The notes below the pieces were generated by a model. The model saw nothing but the letters and a program-made list of their open reading frames with translations. It searched no databases and was not told where the DNA came from. From positions 57,501 to 121,500 of the forward strand of contig JBCCJA010000004.1 of NCBI GenBank assembly GCA_039045975.1: a DNA stretch of 64,000 bases, written 5' to 3'. This document shows positions 62,497-64,000 of the stretch, piece by piece. This DNA comes from JBCCJA01 sp039045975. GTDB taxonomy: Bacteria; Planctomycetota; Planctomycetia; Planctomycetales; Planctomycetaceae. A program made the position numbers and the translations under genes. How positions within the stretch are numbered: the stretch's first letter is position 1; the number at the start of each line of letters is the position of its first letter.

Positions 62497-63462
62497 ATGC
62501 CCACGCTCCAGCCCGAGATCGACCGCGAATTCCTCGAACACGTCCGCGAGGGGCTCGCCGGCGACCCGAAGACGCTGTCGCCGAAGTATCTGTACGACGC
62601 CCGCGGTTGCGAGCTGTTCGAGGCGATCTGCGACCTGCCGGAGTATTATCCGACGCGGACCGAGATCGGCATCCTGGAGGACCGTCGCGACGAGATTTCG
62701 GCCCGCGTGCCCGACGACGCGGTGCTGATCGAGTTGGGATGCGGGTCGGCCCGCAAGACGCGGATCTTACTCGAAGAGTTCGGCGACAGGCTCGACGCGT
62801 ACGTGCCGGTTGACATCGCCGCCGAGTACATCGAGCCGCTGCGGCTGGAACTCGCCGACGAGTTCCCCGACCTCGAGGTCCGTCCTCATATCGCCGACTT
62901 CACGCGGCCGCTGACGCTCGGCGACGACGACCTCGCCGACCGGCCGGTGGTCGTATTCTTCCCCGGCTCGACGATCGGCAATTTCGTCCCGGCCGACGCG
63001 GTCCGACTGATGCGACGCGTCGAGACTTTGATCGACAGCGGCGCCCCCGGAGGCGGGTTTTTAGTCGGCGTCGACCTCTGGAAAGACTCCGCGACATTGA
63101 CGGCGGCCTATGACGACGCGGCCGGCGTGACGGCCGACTTTAATCTCAACCTCTTGGACCGGATGCGGGCCGACTGCGACATCGACGTCGACCGCGACGA
63201 CTTCCGTCACGAGGCCCGCGTAAATCGCGACAAGGGCCGCGTCGAGATGCACCTCGTCGCCGGATCGCCGGTCGAGGTCGACGTCGACGGCACGCCAGTA
63301 GCGTTCGCGGCCGGCGAATCGATCCACACCGAGAACTCTTACAAATACAGCCCCGAGCGGTTCGCCGCGATGGCGGCCGACGCGGGACTGGCCGTCGACG
63401 GCTATTGGACCGATCGGGCCGAACGGTTCAGCGTGCAGATGCTCGTGCCGCAAACGTCCTAA
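62497..63462 (+). CDS. egtD: EgtD-like L-histidine N-alpha-methyltransferase
   Basis: 321 residues. N-terminal region (DPKTLSPKYLYDARGCELFEAICDLPEYYPTRTE) and SAM motif LIELGCGSARKTRILLEEFG are hallmarks of the EgtD family, as is VVVFFPGSTIGNF and the late IHTENSYKYSPERF. It trimethylates histidine to hercynine in ergothioneine synthesis. The sulfoxide synthase EgtB is not in the window. ATG 62497 aligns with family starts; there is no obvious ribosome site. Confidence 0.88.
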   Translation: MPTLQPEIDREFLEHVREGLAGDPKTLSPKYLYDARGCELFEAICDLPEYYPTRTEIGILEDRRDEISARVPDDAVLIELGCGSARKTRILLEEFGDRLDAYVPVDIAAEYIEPLRLELADEFPDLEVRPHIADFTRPLTLGDDDLADRPVVVFFPGSTIGNFVPADAVRLMRRVETLIDSGAPGGGFLVGVDLWKDSATLTAAYDDAAGVTADFNLNLLDRMRADCDIDVDRDDFRHEARVNRDKGRVEMHLVAGSPVEVDVDGTPVAFAAGESIHTENSYKYSPERFAAMAADAGLAVDGYWTDRAERFSVQMLVPQTS

Positions 63463-63540
63463 AAGTTCGAGCGGTCACGCGAAGGGGTTCGAGGTCGGCG
63501 AAACGTAATCTCCAACGCGAATGGCGGATACCGAACCAGT

Positions 63541-63567
63541 ACCAGCCTTGCCGCGTCAGCGGCGAGG
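63541..63567 (+). repeat. CCTTG-type hairpin, third copy
   Basis: ACCAG then CCTTGCCGC-GTCA-GCGGCGAGG, 79 nt after the egtD stop. Same position relative to a stop codon as the copy after lhgO. Confidence 0.75.
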
Positions 63568-63662
63568 GCCGCATTTTAAAAGGTCGCCGAGTCGGCCGGC
63601 GTCTTTCGAAATGAATTTCGTCCGGCAACGCGCCCTAAATTGTTATGTCGCAAAGCCAGACG

Positions 63663-63733
63663 AGCCCTCGGCGCTAGCCGTGGAGGACATAGGAACGACT
63701 TACCTACGTCCTCCACGGCTAGCGCCGAGGGCT
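63663..63733. repeat. 26-bp perfect inverted repeat
   Basis: Arms 63663-63688 and 63708-63733 are exactly complementary, starting AGCCCTCGGCGCTAGCC, with a 19-nt loop. No T-run. The rest of the 63463-63956 gap contains no gene that I can support. Confidence 0.85.
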
Positions 63734-63956
63734 TGTTTCATCTTCTGCTTTAAACATGGCAACCACGAGTTTAAATCTGTGCCGGTGTCGGCACCCGTAA
63801 CCGCCTTTACGCCGACGACCAAAAGAATGCGGTCTTGCCCGCGGATCGCCCCTTCGCGTGACGAGGATTTTGCGCCAGGGTCCATAAGGTCTTGCGCTTA
63901 AACGAGTTCGGCCTCACGTTGGCGGATGCTCTACGTCCGCCACGGGAGAACCCGCC

Positions 63957-64000
63957 GTGAGGCTCGAACTCTATCGACACGTTGTCGCCCGCATCGCCGC
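63957..64000 (+). CDS. 5' end of an unknown gene (runs off the right edge)
   Basis: GTG start with GGGAG (63944-63948) 8 nt upstream, reading MRLELYRHVVARIA before the window ends. Too short to identify. Confidence 0.4.
   Translation, partial: MRLELYRHVVARIA

Overview
GC-rich bacterial chromosome segment, almost certainly from a planctomycete (Planctomycetales). Grounds: a DUF1559 pilin-like protein in an ECF sigma / FecR-domain / lipoprotein operon, two PEP-CTERM proteins, a formylglycine-type sulfatase, a TAXI-type receptor, cysteine-rich secreted proteins, frequent GTG/TTG starts, and many structured intergenic repeats. The genus cannot be fixed from the sequence. No phage, transposase, CRISPR array or rRNA was seen; the only RNA gene is a tRNA-Ser(UGA).

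Layout. 1-9.3 kb: tail of an unknown gene, a CstA-type transporter, csrA next to a large flagellin with a clear terminator, a SulP transporter with an acidic insertion, and a TAXI receptor. 9.3-20 kb: secreted protein, DNA repair (nei, dinB), pterin dehydratase, NDH-2, an HxlR regulator divergent from a crotonase and a quinone oxidoreductase, fumC, and a TVP38-like membrane protein. 20.4-27.7 kb: an 1825-residue glutamate synthase large subunit directly followed by a diflavin reductase, then a strong terminator. 27.7-30.7 kb: lower-GC accessory segment with one PEP-CTERM gene and one orphan gene, packed with repeats. 30.8-44.3 kb: zwf, a toxin-antitoxin pair, a four-gene overlapping operon (unknown protein, two VanZ-like proteins, HAD phosphatase), a PhyH-type dioxygenase pair, dprA, an L,D-transpeptidase-like protein, pyrE, mcsB and trpE. 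44.3-50 kb: low-GC ParB-like orphan, then sigma-FecR-DUF1559-lipoprotein, bracketed by two copies of a structured element. 50-64 kb: ftsY, Cys/Pro-rich fasciclin protein, lhgO, an HD/PAS/GGDEF signalling protein, a DeoR regulator divergent from a sulfatase and cupin-type sugar isomerase, the tRNA, a SelD-associated-type flavoprotein, egtD, and the start of another gene.

What stands out. (1) The glutamate synthase large subunit has no GltD beside it but is 5 nt from a diflavin reductase, suggesting an unusual electron-donor arrangement. (2) The intergenic gaps hold several families of short folded repeats. The best is a ~40-nt two-hairpin element present in nine copies with compensatory stem changes; two copies carry an extra module whose invariant loop can pair with an upstream strand. 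Others are a CCTTG/GTCA-loop hairpin (three copies, covarying stems) and GTAG-led REP-like hairpins. (3) A 130-bp direct repeat brackets the low-GC PEP-CTERM gene. Functions named from motifs were not checked by any database search.
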